The notes under the pieces were generated by a model that saw only the letters and a program-made list of their open reading frames with translations, was not told the DNA's origin and searched no databases. A stretch of DNA of 64,000 nt. Source: Phycisphaerae bacterium (GTDB lineage Bacteria > Planctomycetota > Phycisphaerae > Sedimentisphaerales > Anaerobacaceae). The stretch's first letter is position 1, and every line of letters begins with the position of its first letter. Of the stretch, positions 9,195-17,058 are shown piece by piece. Both the position numbers and the translations under genes were made by a program. The stretch spans positions 1 through 64,000 of the forward strand of contig JAGOLX010000014.1 of NCBI GenBank assembly GCA_017993835.1, in the 5' to 3' direction.

Positions 9195-9356
9195 GGTGCG
9201 TATCACACACCATACCATTATCGATGTGCCGCGTACTCGCAAGAAGGATCGGTGCGTGGGCATCCTGCTCGGCATATGGGTTGCGGCGGTTCGCGTCTTC
9301 GATTAGCATTCCCCTCGGTTCGAATGAAATCCATCGTTATGCGAAGGGGAACGCCC

Positions 9357-9932
9357 ATGAAGGTCGTCGCATTCAACGGCAGTGCCCGCAAGGACGGCAA
9401 CACCGCAATCCTGGTCCGGCGGGTCTTTGCGGAGCTTGAGAAAGAGGGGATCGAAACGGAACTGGTCCAGTTCGCGGGCCAGACCCTCCGCGGCTGCACC
9501 GCCTGCGGCCAGTGCTTCAAGAACAAGGACCGCCAGTGCGCGGTCAAAGGCGACATCGCCAACGACTGCATCGCCAAGATGGTCGCCGCCGACGGGATCA
9601 TCCTGGCCTCCCCCACCTACTTCGCGGACGTCAGCGCCGAGATGAAGGCCCTGATCGACCGGGCGGGCTTCGTCGCGAAGGCCAACGACGAGCTGTTCAG
9701 ACGCAAGGTGGGCGCCGCGGTAATCGCGGTCCGCCGAGGCGGCGAGATCCACGCCTTCGACTCGATGAACCACTTCTTCCTGATCAGCCAGATGGTCATC
9801 CCCGGTTCGTGCTACTGGAACATGGGGTTCGGCTTGAACAAAGGCGAAGTCGAGCAGGACGAAGAAGGCCTGCGAACCATGCAACTCCTCGGCCGGAACA
9901 TGGCCTGGCTGCTCAAGAAGATCAACGCCTGA
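9357..9932 (+). CDS. Flavodoxin-family NAD(P)H-dependent reductase
   Basis: 191 aa. It opens with the FMN-binding pattern [17 protein letters not shown] (phosphate loop GSxRKDGNT) and has the iron-sulfur-flavoprotein-like Cys cluster [15 protein letters not shown] at about 47-61. [21 protein letters not shown] is the usual second half of the flavin site. It probably transfers electrons from NAD(P)H via FMN, possibly with a metal centre at the Cys motif; the physiological acceptor cannot be read. The start at 9357 has AAGGGG nine bases upstream; in-frame upstream codons lack support. It is a single gene, convergent with the M50-like gene. Confidence 0.88.
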   Translation: MKVVAFNGSARKDGNTAILVRRVFAELEKEGIETELVQFAGQTLRGCTACGQCFKNKDRQCAVKGDIANDCIAKMVAADGIILASPTYFADVSAEMKALIDRAGFVAKANDELFRRKVGAAVIAVRRGGEIHAFDSMNHFFLISQMVIPGSCYWNMGFGLNKGEVEQDEEGLRTMQLLGRNMAWLLKKINA

Positions 9933-9943
9933 CACCGGGGATG

Positions 9944-9980
9944 ATCGCGCCGCTTTGGCCGGCGCGATTGATCCCTTGTT
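9944..9980. terminator. Probable bidirectional terminator
   Basis: A perfect nine-base-pair stem (arms 9944-9952 and 9960-9968, seven-base loop) lies between two convergent genes and is followed on the plus strand by a T-rich stretch. The T tract is interrupted, so efficiency is uncertain. Confidence 0.5.
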
Positions 9981-9990
9981 TGGCTCTTTC

Positions 9991-10470
9991 TCAGCTCCAC
10001 ACCCACTTCAGAACTGCTGCACACAGCGCCGCCAGCACCAGACCGATCAAAGAGATTGCCAGCGGAGGACAGTTCGTTTGCTGCATGAACTTCTGAATAT
10101 CGCCATCCGGGATTCTGACGCCAAGGACGGCAACCAAAGGCAGGCACAACCACGCGAGAGCTTGGGCCATCATCGGCACGAAGAGCCAGACTGCGTACCT
10201 GATAGACGGCCACCTGCTTGCGAGCAGAATGACACCGAGAGCGCCCGCCAAGCCAATCAGCACACTGAACAGCATGCCCGAAATGCTGATTGCCGCATTC
10301 CAGAAGCCGGTGGGCTCTCCCGACAGCCGCAGACCGGGCGGAAGGATCTGAATGTAGACAACATTGAGTCCCGCCATCTTCCCGGCAATCGCATGACCAA
10401 GCTCGTGTGCTGTCCCGGACAGCACCACGCCACACAGAACAAAAACGCCAATGATCAGTCTCGGATGCAT
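9991..10470 (-). CDS. Small M50-like membrane metalloprotease
   Basis: 159 aa, four to five hydrophobic segments. The zinc-binding motif HELGH lies in the first segment (SGTAHELGHAIAGKMAG, about residues 19-35), the hallmark of site-2-protease-type intramembrane peptidases. A possible third ligand is in VRIPDGD near residue 122, matching the DG of the family's second motif, but the NxxP part is not clear. It is shorter than typical family members and has no PDZ domain. The SD is weak (GGGATAAC). It follows the DUF6602 gene on the same strand after 157 bp. Substrate unknown. Confidence 0.7.
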   Translation of the reverse strand: MHPRLIIGVFVLCGVVLSGTAHELGHAIAGKMAGLNVVYIQILPPGLRLSGEPTGFWNAAISISGMLFSVLIGLAGALGVILLASRWPSIRYAVWLFVPMMAQALAWLCLPLVAVLGVRIPDGDIQKFMQQTNCPPLAISLIGLVLAALCAAVLKWVWS

Positions 10471-10627
10471 GTTATTCGTTATCCCATAGTAGGTAGCTGT
10501 CCCCCGTGTCTACAAGAGAATCTGTACCCGACGCAATCACACGGCCAGCGATGGTAGTATCCCCCAACGACACAGCACATGACTCCCGTTGAACTGCGCC
10601 GCGGCACTGGGTAGGCTGATTGGCGAG

Positions 10628-11443
10628 TCAGGGCCCCGCTTGGAGATTTGGAACAGAAAAACCAGAAAGATACGGAATCGCGTTGAGCCACTTCGCTTCG
10701 ATGTTTGCGGTTGCATTCTGAATCAGCAGGAAAAGAAACAACAAGTTCCCGTTGGGAGTATCCGAGAACACCCACTTCAGAGAGGGATTCGCCTTCCGAG
10801 CCACGTTGTCCAGGAATCCAATAGGAGTGTTGTCATAGTAAAGGAATCCCTTGCCGAGGACAAAGACGGCATCAATCGCCGGTGAGGGCATCTCAGTTCT
10901 GTCGCTTGCACACTGCGGCGATTGAGACACCCGAACGCCGAGCTTCTCATACTCTGGGCCAACCCACCCGTAAACCGTCTTCATATTTGCAGGACCATCG
11001 TAAGCCACAACATAATTAAGGACACTTGGCGGAGTATATCCCGCGCGAAAAGAACTCACCGTGTTCGGAACAAGTGCTTTGCAGTTGCGAGCGGCCTTCA
11101 CTGCATTGTTGAACTCAGTCTGGGTTAGACTGGATTTCACTTCGATAGTAGCAACTACAGATTCAATGAGAAATGCAGAAATCCCCCCGCCAAAATCCAG
11201 CTTCGGGTAGGTTCTTCTATAGATGACGATGTCATACTGATTCCTGGATTGCCCAGGCCTGGACCGCGCATCAATCAACTCACCTGTTCCAATCGCCACA
11301 CTCGATGGAAGATGCGTCTCCAGATACTCCTTGATGAATGCCTCTCTGGGAGTCCCTTTGTGGAGCGCATGACCTGAATTCGCTGGAATCCGACTAATAC
11401 TGAGGAGATGTTCCTCAACCGCATCCATATGGCTCTTTAGCAT
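10628..11443 (-). CDS. DUF6602-type protein, PD-(D/E)XK nuclease-like
   Basis: 271 aa. Residues about 45-110 carry the pattern seen in DUF6602 proteins: AIGTGELIDARSRPGQSRNQYDIVIY, then ESVVATIEVKSSLTQTEF. The Asp of QYDIVIY and the E-x-K of IEVKS fit a PD-(D/E)XK nuclease core. The C-terminal half is not recognised. GGAGG lies six bases before the ATG. The gene looks lower in GC than its neighbours and has no metabolic context, which suggests horizontal transfer. Nuclease activity and a defence role are inferences; the family itself is uncharacterised. Confidence 0.72.
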   Translation of the reverse strand: MLKSHMDAVEEHLLSISRIPANSGHALHKGTPREAFIKEYLETHLPSSVAIGTGELIDARSRPGQSRNQYDIVIYRRTYPKLDFGGGISAFLIESVVATIEVKSSLTQTEFNNAVKAARNCKALVPNTVSSFRAGYTPPSVLNYVVAYDGPANMKTVYGWVGPEYEKLGVRVSQSPQCASDRTEMPSPAIDAVFVLGKGFLYYDNTPIGFLDNVARKANPSLKWVFSDTPNGNLLFLFLLIQNATANIEAKWLNAIPYLSGFSVPNLQAGP

Positions 11444-11593
11444 ACGTATCCTCCGCTATTCTGGGGACGCCCTATCTCCCATTCATTCCTCTGATCTTAC
11501 CGAGTCGGTGACAATAAGATGGTCGCATCGCCACTCGCGCGATCCGAGAGCCTCCAGATTCCAGGGACCTCATACCTATTCCATGTTGAACCT

Positions 11594-11998
11594 TCATTTC
11601 TGAGGCAAGCCTTCTGGGTACTGCGGGATCGAGTCGCAGATCTCGTGCCAGGGGGCCTTCGCGCCGGTCCAGATATGGCATTGCGGCTTCATCTGCGGGT
11701 CGTCGTCCAGGGAGCCCGCCCGGACGAAGACCATGCCCGGCCTGTGTTCTGCACGCGAGAAGATGTGGCAGCCGCAGGTCTTGCAGAAGCTGCGACGCTT
11801 GCCGGGCGAAGACTGGTACGGGACGAGATTGTCCTCGCCGCAAACGATCTTGAACCCTTCGGACTCCGTCACCAGGACCGCGGAAAACGCCGAGCCGGTG
11901 AACTTGCGACAGTCCGGACAGTGGCAATTCGCGAACATGAGCAATCGGCCGTGTATCTCGTACTTCACCGCGCCGCAGTAACAACTCCCTTTGATCAT
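11594..11998 (-). CDS. GFA-family zinc protein (Mss4-like fold)
   Basis: 134 aa, the usual length for the glutathione-dependent formaldehyde-activating (GFA) family. All zinc-ligand Cys motifs are present: CYCGAVKYE near the start, CHCPDC at about 25-30, and FCKTCGCHIF at about 71-80. Many members are not enzymes of formaldehyde metabolism, so the name describes the fold more than the function. AAAGGAG lies eight bases upstream of the ATG. The start overlaps the stop of a short leader ORF (ATGA), so expression may be coupled to it. Confidence 0.88.
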   Translation of the reverse strand: MIKGSCYCGAVKYEIHGRLLMFANCHCPDCRKFTGSAFSAVLVTESEGFKIVCGEDNLVPYQSSPGKRRSFCKTCGCHIFSRAEHRPGMVFVRAGSLDDDPQMKPQCHIWTGAKAPWHEICDSIPQYPEGLPQK

Positions 11999-12108
11999 CT
12001 CTGAAGCTCCTTTCGCCCGATGGCGGCAACCGCGACAAGGGCATGACACCGCGTCGCACGACAACCATCCCGGCTTGTGATGTGGTTCGTCTCTTGCACC
12101 GCCATCAT
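11995..12108 (-). CDS. Possible 37-aa leader peptide coupled to the GFA gene
   Basis: The ORF begins MMAVQETNHITSRDG and ends in a TGA that overlaps the GFA start codon as ATGA. Its first codons resemble the start of the downstream-mapped NmrA-like protein (MAAVQEM), because its 5' region is a copy of that gene's promoter and start region. GGAGAG precedes it. It may be a remnant of duplication rather than a functional peptide. Confidence 0.35.
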   Translation of the reverse strand: MMAVQETNHITSRDGCRATRCHALVAVAAIGRKELQR

Positions 12109-12163
12109 ACGACTCTCTCCAACTGTCGCCCACAATTGTAGCCCGGCCGGTCGGGCAGGTCAA
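12091..12163. repeat. Copy 1 of a duplicated promoter/start region
   Basis: About 73 bp closely matching 12949-13021. The shared part covers the -35 and -10 boxes, the GGAGAG ribosome site and the first codons (M-A-V-Q-E). Confidence 0.6.
12135..12163 (-). promoter_or_regulatory. Sigma-70-type promoter of the leader/GFA unit
   Basis: On the minus strand TTGACC (12158-12163), a 17-base spacer, then TACAAT (12135-12140). Confidence 0.6.
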
Positions 12164-12219
12164 CTTGGCAGGCGAGACATTTCGTCCAGCCGTGCTGCCT
12201 ACGTTGCGCAGGAACCCTT

Positions 12220-12966
12220 TCACGACGACGTTTTGTTGTAGATCACAGGCATCCGGCCTTTCCATCGGTTCCATGTGTCTGGGTCCGCGATCAGATCGGC
12301 CATGAAATGGGCGACGTTGATCCGACTCGTCCTGCCCGCGTTGAAGATGGCGCTGCGAATGGGCGAAGGATACACCTCATACTCGGTGACCTCGTTTTCG
12401 TTGATGAGACTGTCGGGACGGACAGCCGCCCACTCGATCGCATCGTCGTTCGGGCCAATCTCGGTCCGCAGGTAGTCCGCAGCCTGCTCGTTGTCCACGA
12501 GCGGCGGCAGCAGTAGACGTAACAGCCCAATGAGGCACCGCTGGGCAAACGACACAGGCTCGTGCAGGTCTCGGTTGCTGTTGCCGGCCGTGTTCATGAG
12601 GACGAACTTCGTTGGCTTGTCCGACCTGTTTGCCTTGATGGCGGCGCACAGTCGGCGCGTGGCATCAGTCACAAGCCTGCGCGGGTGGCCGTAGATGCCC
12701 TTCCAGGTGATGTTGTGCCCCAGACACGAAGCGACCGCGTCGCAGCCGCTCACATGCTGAGCCATTTCCGCATCGCTGAGGTCCAGGATACTCGCGCGGA
12801 TCACGGCCAGGCGGTCGTGGTGCTTGAGGGTTTCGGGCAGCTTCTCGGGGGATCGCACAATCACCTTGACGTCGTGCCCGCGACGGAGCAGTTCGCCCAC
12901 CAACAGCCGTCCGGTCGCTCCGCTCGCTCCAACGACCAGGACCTTCATCTCTTGCACCGCTGCCAT
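12220..12966 (-). CDS. NAD(P)-binding NmrA-like (atypical SDR) protein
   Basis: 248 aa. The Rossmann motif VLVVGASGATGRLLVGELL (about 9-27) has the GxxGxxG signature of atypical short-chain dehydrogenases, followed by VIVRSPEKL and a C-terminal SDR-type region (AVRPDSLINENEVTEYEV). Such proteins are NAD(P)H-dependent reductases or redox sensors. The first ATG is chosen because GGAGAG lies six bases upstream and a promoter stands 27 bases before it; the Met at residue 7 is an alternative. It is transcribed alone; upstream lies the DUF3795 gene. Confidence 0.87.
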   Translation of the reverse strand: MAAVQEMKVLVVGASGATGRLLVGELLRRGHDVKVIVRSPEKLPETLKHHDRLAVIRASILDLSDAEMAQHVSGCDAVASCLGHNITWKGIYGHPRRLVTDATRRLCAAIKANRSDKPTKFVLMNTAGNSNRDLHEPVSFAQRCLIGLLRLLLPPLVDNEQAADYLRTEIGPNDDAIEWAAVRPDSLINENEVTEYEVYPSPIRSAIFNAGRTSRINVAHFMADLIADPDTWNRWKGRMPVIYNKTSS

Positions 12967-13021
12967 GCAATTCTCTCCAACTGTTGTCGACGAGTGTAGC
13001 TTTGCCGGTCGAGCGGATCAA
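12949..13021. repeat. Copy 2 of a duplicated promoter/start region
   Basis: Matches 12091-12163 with scattered substitutions; here it is followed by the intact NmrA-like gene. Confidence 0.6.
12993..13021 (-). promoter_or_regulatory. Sigma-70-type promoter of the NmrA-like gene
   Basis: Minus strand TTGATC (13016-13021), 17-base spacer, TACACT (12993-12998), then GGAGAG and ATG at a normal distance. Confidence 0.6.
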
Positions 13022-13103
13022 GCGTGAAAGCCGGACCTCTCTTGGGGTATTCCGGAAGCGTCGTACGTATCTCGGTCTGGAATCGAATACGCGGCGCCCG
13101 AAT

Positions 13104-13505
13104 TCACGGCTGCCTGAGCTGGTCGAGGCGGCGCCTGTTCTCATAAGGCGCGATGAAGTGTTCCCGATCCTCGGCGGGAATCGAAAACGGTGTTCGCGCC
13201 ACGATGTCCTCGTAGACGACGAGACGTTCGGTGAGCTTCTCGCAGGCGTAGTTGGGACACTGCGAGCAGTTGGCGAATCCATGCTCGATGACGCATGGTC
13301 GGACGGGACACGCTTTGTCGATGAGACAGGGGTTCTCGGCCATGCACCCGTCGCAGACAATCTCTTCCGCGGGAATCCGAAAGCCAAAGTACTTGTGCCA
13401 ACCGTCGCTGAGTTCCTGCCGGCGGGCGGGATTCGCCTCCACGTTGGGACGATACGCAAGACACAGATCGCACCGGTAGCCACATCGAGCAAGGATTTCA
13501 TCCAT
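13104..13505 (-). CDS. DUF3795 family Cys-rich protein
   Basis: 133 aa with about ten Cys: RCGYRCDLCLAY at the N terminus, CDGCMAENPCLIDKAC and CVIEHGFANCSQC in the middle. The pattern matches DUF3795, small cytosolic proteins thought to bind metal; no activity is known. GAGGTG lies six bases before the ATG. The stop of the upstream oxidoreductase gene lies nine bases away, so the two genes are probably co-transcribed. Confidence 0.82.
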   Translation of the reverse strand: MDEILARCGYRCDLCLAYRPNVEANPARRQELSDGWHKYFGFRIPAEEIVCDGCMAENPCLIDKACPVRPCVIEHGFANCSQCPNYACEKLTERLVVYEDIVARTPFSIPAEDREHFIAPYENRRRLDQLRQP

Positions 13506-13514
13506 GATTGCACC

Positions 13515-14837
13515 TCAGACCAACTGCGTCTTGCCCGGCATCGGGACGGGAACCACCGGGAGGTTGCCCAGTTCGTAGGCCGGCGGGGTCAGGTCGAGCT
13601 TGGAGGCGTTCATGGCCCAGTCCCACTTGATCGCCCGGCCTGTATAGGCGCTCATCCTGCCCAGGATCGCGGTCATTGTGCTCTCGGCAACCTGCCTGCC
13701 CTCGTTGAGCGGTCGGCCTTCGCGGATGCTCTGGATCAGGTCGGCGTGCTCCTGCTCGTAGGGGTTGGGCGTCGGACCTTCGTATTTGTAGGGTTTTGCG
13801 CCTTCGATGAGCCCTTCCATCGCGACGCCCTTGGCGCCGACGATGCGCTCGGCGATCCGATCCGTGCAGCCATCGATCTGGCGGGCCATGCTCAGGATGC
13901 GGGTGCCGTTGGCGTACTCGAATTCGACCGCGAAGTGGTCGTAGATGTTGCCATACTCGGGCTCGATGCGGACCTGCCGGCCGCCCATGCCCAGCGCCGT
14001 CACGGGGTGCCCGCCCATCGCCCAGTTGATCACGTCGATGTTGTGGACGTGCTGCTCGACGATATGGTCGCCCGAGAGCCAGGTGTAATAGTACCAGTTG
14101 CGGCACTGGTTCTCCATGTCGGTCCAGCCCGGCTGCCGCTCGTGGTAGAAGCCCCACTGGCGGACGAAGCAGCCAACCCAATAGCATTGACCCGCGACGA
14201 GTTCGCCGAGATCGCCATTGTGGACCCGTTTCATGACCTCGATGTACTTGGGATCGTGACGACGCTGCGTGCCGGCGACGATGGCAAGGCCCTTCTGCTT
14301 GGCCGACTCGGACGACTGGAGGATCGAGCGAATCCCAACCGGATCGACCGCGACAGGCTTTTCCATGAATACGTGCTTGCCCGCCTCGACGGCGGCCTTC
14401 AGGTGCATGGGGCGAAAGTGCGGCGAGGTGGCGAGGATGACCAGGTCCACGCCGCTATTGATGACCTTCCGGTAGGCATCGAAGCCGGTGAAGCACGTCT
14501 CTCGCGTGACGCGCACCTTGTCCGCATGCCGCCAGGGCTGCGAGGAACTCCAATCCTTCTCGCCATCCTTTTTGATTGTGGCTAGGCAGGCGTCGACGCG
14601 GTCCTGGAACAGATCGCCCAAGGCAACGATCTCGACATTGGGCGAGGAATCGACGCAGTTGCGCACAGCCCCTGTCCCCCGGCTGCCGCAGCCGATCAGC
14701 CCGACGCGGATCCTGTCGGAACCCGCAGCATAGAGCCGGCTGCCCACGACGCCCAGTGCGGCCAGTGACGCCGAACCCTGGATGAACTGCCTCCGTGAAA
14801 CCGATGTCCCCTTCTCCTGCGCCGCTCGCTGTGCCAT
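13515..14837 (-). CDS. Tat-exported Gfo/Idh/MocA family oxidoreductase
   Basis: 440 aa from the ATG at 14837, which has GAGGTG seven bases upstream; the Met at 14855 has no SD. The N terminus has a twin-arginine signal (SRRQFIQGSASLAALGVVG). The Rossmann domain follows (IRVGLIGCGSRGTGAV, about 42-57), then the family Lys motif EKPVAVDP near 160 and the C-terminal alpha/beta domain. It should use NAD(P) on a sugar or sugar-derived substrate in the periplasm, as the many planctomycete members do. The specific substrate cannot be told. Downstream DUF3795 gene is nine bases away. Confidence 0.9.
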   Translation of the reverse strand: MAQRAAQEKGTSVSRRQFIQGSASLAALGVVGSRLYAAGSDRIRVGLIGCGSRGTGAVRNCVDSSPNVEIVALGDLFQDRVDACLATIKKDGEKDWSSSQPWRHADKVRVTRETCFTGFDAYRKVINSGVDLVILATSPHFRPMHLKAAVEAGKHVFMEKPVAVDPVGIRSILQSSESAKQKGLAIVAGTQRRHDPKYIEVMKRVHNGDLGELVAGQCYWVGCFVRQWGFYHERQPGWTDMENQCRNWYYYTWLSGDHIVEQHVHNIDVINWAMGGHPVTALGMGGRQVRIEPEYGNIYDHFAVEFEYANGTRILSMARQIDGCTDRIAERIVGAKGVAMEGLIEGAKPYKYEGPTPNPYEQEHADLIQSIREGRPLNEGRQVAESTMTAILGRMSAYTGRAIKWDWAMNASKLDLTPPAYELGNLPVVPVPMPGKTQLV

Positions 14838-15163
14838 GGTAGTCACCTCATGCAAGGGATTCTCCAGCCGGGCGTGCCGTGCACGCCGCTACAACGACCT
14901 CCAGTCTCTCCACAGCCTGTCGCAGTGTCAAGCGAATCCGGCCGCCTGCGGACGTTGTTCGTAGTGACGCCGTGAGGCGTTATCTTCCGCGCCTGTGAGG
15001 ACGTGCCCTTACGGACACACTCCGAACGGGCCGGCGCAGTGAAGAAGGGCAGGCGACGAAGGCGCGTATCACCCACCCTTGTAGTAAGAGGATTGATTAT
15101 CATTGCCTATCCTCAGCATACCCGCGGGTGTTAGATTGTGATTAGGCCAAGACAAGAAATGGA
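14838..15163. other. Intergenic region with a palindromic repeat core
   Basis: 325 bp between two minus-strand genes. It contains a short palindrome at 14966-14981 (GACGCC-GTGA-GGCGTT) inside a word common as a dispersed repeat (14956-14984). I see no gene and no convincing promoter. Confidence 0.45.
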
Positions 15164-15709
15164 TTAAATCGTGACGCGATGGAATCGGTCTTCGATGTCC
15201 GCCAGGAAGCTCGCGGCTTCGGGACTGCCCTCCGGCGGGGACCAGGGTGCGAACTCCTTGTCGGTAGTGGGATCGTACGGTCCCGGCTTGACCTCGAAGA
15301 CTACCGTATCCGGCGCCAACGCGAAGATCGTGTGCCAGACGCCCGGGCGGATGTCACAGCCGTAGAGGCACCGGGCCGGATCGATCAGAATGCAGCCTGC
15401 CTCGTCGAGCGACGCATCGTCGGCGAAGGCGATGAAGGCGAGCGAGCCCTGGAGCACGATGATCGATTCCGCCTTCGGCGGCTTCAGGTGACGGTGCGGT
15501 CGGACGTAGCTGCCCGGCTGGATGGCGTTGAGCATCCGTTGCAGGGTGTCGGGGTCGCCCTGGTGGAAACTGTGAATCTCGCGTTTGCGGGCGCTCCGCG
15601 CGGCATCCGCGGCTTTCTGTCGCACGAGGTCGCGGTCGATGCGGGCCACCGTCCTGTGGTTGGATCTTGTGGCGACGGGGGAGATTCTCACGATCTGCGG
15701 CTGGTCCAT
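15164..15709 (-). CDS. WbuC-family cupin metalloprotein
   Basis: 181 aa. The segment DTLQRMLNAIQPGSYVRPHRH (split here at residues 54-74) and ESIIVLQGSLAFIAF (81-95) are typical of WbuC-type cupins. Metal ligands would be His72, His74, Glu81 and His126 (GVWHTIFA). WbuC proteins are found with polysaccharide genes, but their reaction is unknown. The ATG lies three bases after the LemA stop, so it is co-transcribed with LemA and the DUF3137-like gene. Confidence 0.85.
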   Translation of the reverse strand: MDQPQIVRISPVATRSNHRTVARIDRDLVRQKAADAARSARKREIHSFHQGDPDTLQRMLNAIQPGSYVRPHRHLKPPKAESIIVLQGSLAFIAFADDASLDEAGCILIDPARCLYGCDIRPGVWHTIFALAPDTVVFEVKPGPYDPTTDKEFAPWSPPEGSPEAASFLADIEDRFHRVTI

Positions 15710-15712
15710 AGG

Positions 15713-16273
15713 TCATCCGAACTGTGCGTCCGGCACCTCTCGCACGGACGGCGGCACATTGAAGTAGTCCTGCGACTCGAATCCGAACATGCCCGCGATC
15801 ATGCTGCTCGGGAACATCTCGCACTTGTTGCGGTAGTCGCGGACGTTGCCGTTGAAGAACCGCCGGGCGGCCTGGATGCGGTCCTCGGTGTTCGTCAATT
15901 CCTGCTGGAGCTTGAGGAAGTGCTGGTCGGCCTTCAGTTGTGGATAGTTCTCCACGACCGCCAGCATCTTCTGCAAAGCGGCCACGAGCTGGTTCTCGTC
16001 CACCGCCTGCTCCTCGGGCCGGCCCTGGCTGGCCATGCACTGGACGCGGAGCTGCGTGACGCGGTCGAAGACCTCTTTCTCGTGGGCGGCGTAGCCCTTG
16101 ACCGTCGCGACGAGGTTGGGGATCAGGTCGTACCGGCGCTTGAGTTCCGTATCGACGTTCGCCCAGGCGTCGCGGATGTGGTTGCGCAGCGCCACCAGCG
16201 TGTTGTACGTCGCGATGACGTAGATCAACGGCAGCAGGACGACCGCGCCGACGACGATCAGAAATGGTCCCAT
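15713..16273 (-). CDS. lemA: LemA family protein
   Basis: 186 aa, normal length. One N-terminal membrane segment (FLIVVGAVVLLPLIYVIATYN) is followed by the LemA signature: VALRNHIRDAWANVDTELKRR, YDLIPNLVATVKGYA and a helical bundle, ending DYFNVPPSVREVP. The ATG at 16273 is chosen over an in-frame TTG six bases earlier because AGGAG lies seven bases before it. It is two bases from the stop of the DUF3137-like gene, a pairing often seen in bacteria. The role is unknown but envelope-associated. Confidence 0.92.
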   Translation of the reverse strand: MGPFLIVVGAVVLLPLIYVIATYNTLVALRNHIRDAWANVDTELKRRYDLIPNLVATVKGYAAHEKEVFDRVTQLRVQCMASQGRPEEQAVDENQLVAALQKMLAVVENYPQLKADQHFLKLQQELTNTEDRIQAARRFFNGNVRDYRNKCEMFPSSMIAGMFGFESQDYFNVPPSVREVPDAQFG

Positions 16274-16275
16274 AC

Positions 16276-16947
16276 TCAACTCCTGGCAAACAGATACTCC
16301 GGCATCAACGACCGCAGGGCGACTAGGCGATTGAGGTTCGGCTCGATCCGTTCGATGTCGAGGCGGGAGCCGAATGTGATCGCCAGGACGTTGCCCTCGA
16401 TCTCGATAGTCAAGTCGTCGTTGGCCATCAGATATTCCATCATTCGCGCATGGCAGACGTCGTAGGCGAACTTCTTGTCGCGCGAGCGGACGCAGAATCG
16501 ACGAGAGAACTCGTGCGACTCGAAGTCGATGTCGTCGTAGCCGACCGCCTGGGCGATCTTCGACAGGAACCCCTCCTTCGCAATGACCAGTTCCGGGAAG
16601 GACATCGGCAGGTGCAGGAGGAAGCAGGAGAAGTAATGGTGATGCGTCTGCTGGTGGCCCTTGGAGTCGGTGGAATGGGTCTCGTAGTGGTAGTCGAACA
16701 AGGCCACCTCATGGCCCTGATACGTCCCGGTCAGCGTGTTGAAGGCGTAGCGGTTCGAGCCGGACCGCAGCTTGTCAAGAAAGTCGTATCGTCGGGCCAG
16801 GTCCCGGTCCTTGTCCGCGTCGAAGCGAAGGCCCAGCCTGGCGGCCAGGGCCATCATCGCCTCGCGACGCTTCTTGGCGCCGAGGTAGCCGAAGATGCCA
16901 AAGACGATGATCAGCCCGATGAAGGCAACGAAGATCAGTGGTCCCAT
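16276..16947 (-). CDS. DUF3137-like membrane protein
   Basis: 223 aa. An N-terminal membrane segment (LIFVAFIGLIIVFGIFGYLG) is followed by RREAMMALAARLGLRFDADKD and a beta-rich domain with GTYQGHEVALFDYHYET and a His-rich loop QQTHHHYF. The ending (IERIEPNLNRLVALRSLMPEYLF) is typical of LemA-neighbour proteins of the DUF3137 group. AGGTGG is seven bases before the ATG at 16947. It leads the operon with LemA and WbuC and has a good promoter about 75 bases upstream. Function unknown. Confidence 0.78.
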   Translation of the reverse strand: MGPLIFVAFIGLIIVFGIFGYLGAKKRREAMMALAARLGLRFDADKDRDLARRYDFLDKLRSGSNRYAFNTLTGTYQGHEVALFDYHYETHSTDSKGHQQTHHHYFSCFLLHLPMSFPELVIAKEGFLSKIAQAVGYDDIDFESHEFSRRFCVRSRDKKFAYDVCHARMMEYLMANDDLTIEIEGNVLAITFGSRLDIERIEPNLNRLVALRSLMPEYLFARS

Positions 16948-17021
16948 GCATTCCACCTGTGACAGCGTATTCCCGATTGCCGGTCGCGAAAACAGCACTC
17001 CATTGCTTTCCGACCGGCGGC

Positions 17022-17050
17022 ATTGTAGCCCATCGACCCGGCGTCTTCAA
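17022..17050 (-). promoter_or_regulatory. Sigma-70-type promoter of the DUF3137-lemA-cupin operon
   Basis: Minus strand TTGAAG (17045-17050), 17-base spacer, TACAAT (17022-17027). It sits just beyond the stop codon of the peptidase gene. Confidence 0.6.
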
Positions 17051-17058
17051 CTGTGGGA

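Noticed and set aside
9306-9325. GGTTCGAAT word reminiscent of a tRNA T-loop
   Set aside because: No acceptor stem, anticodon arm or CCA end can be drawn around it; it lies just before the flavodoxin gene.
11466-11481. 16-base word shared with 49649-49664
   Set aside because: One match of this length is expected by chance in a window of this size; flanks do not match.
12984-14585. Long plus-strand ORF of 533 codons
   Set aside because: It lies antisense to the DUF3795 and Gfo/Idh/MocA genes, whose products are well supported.
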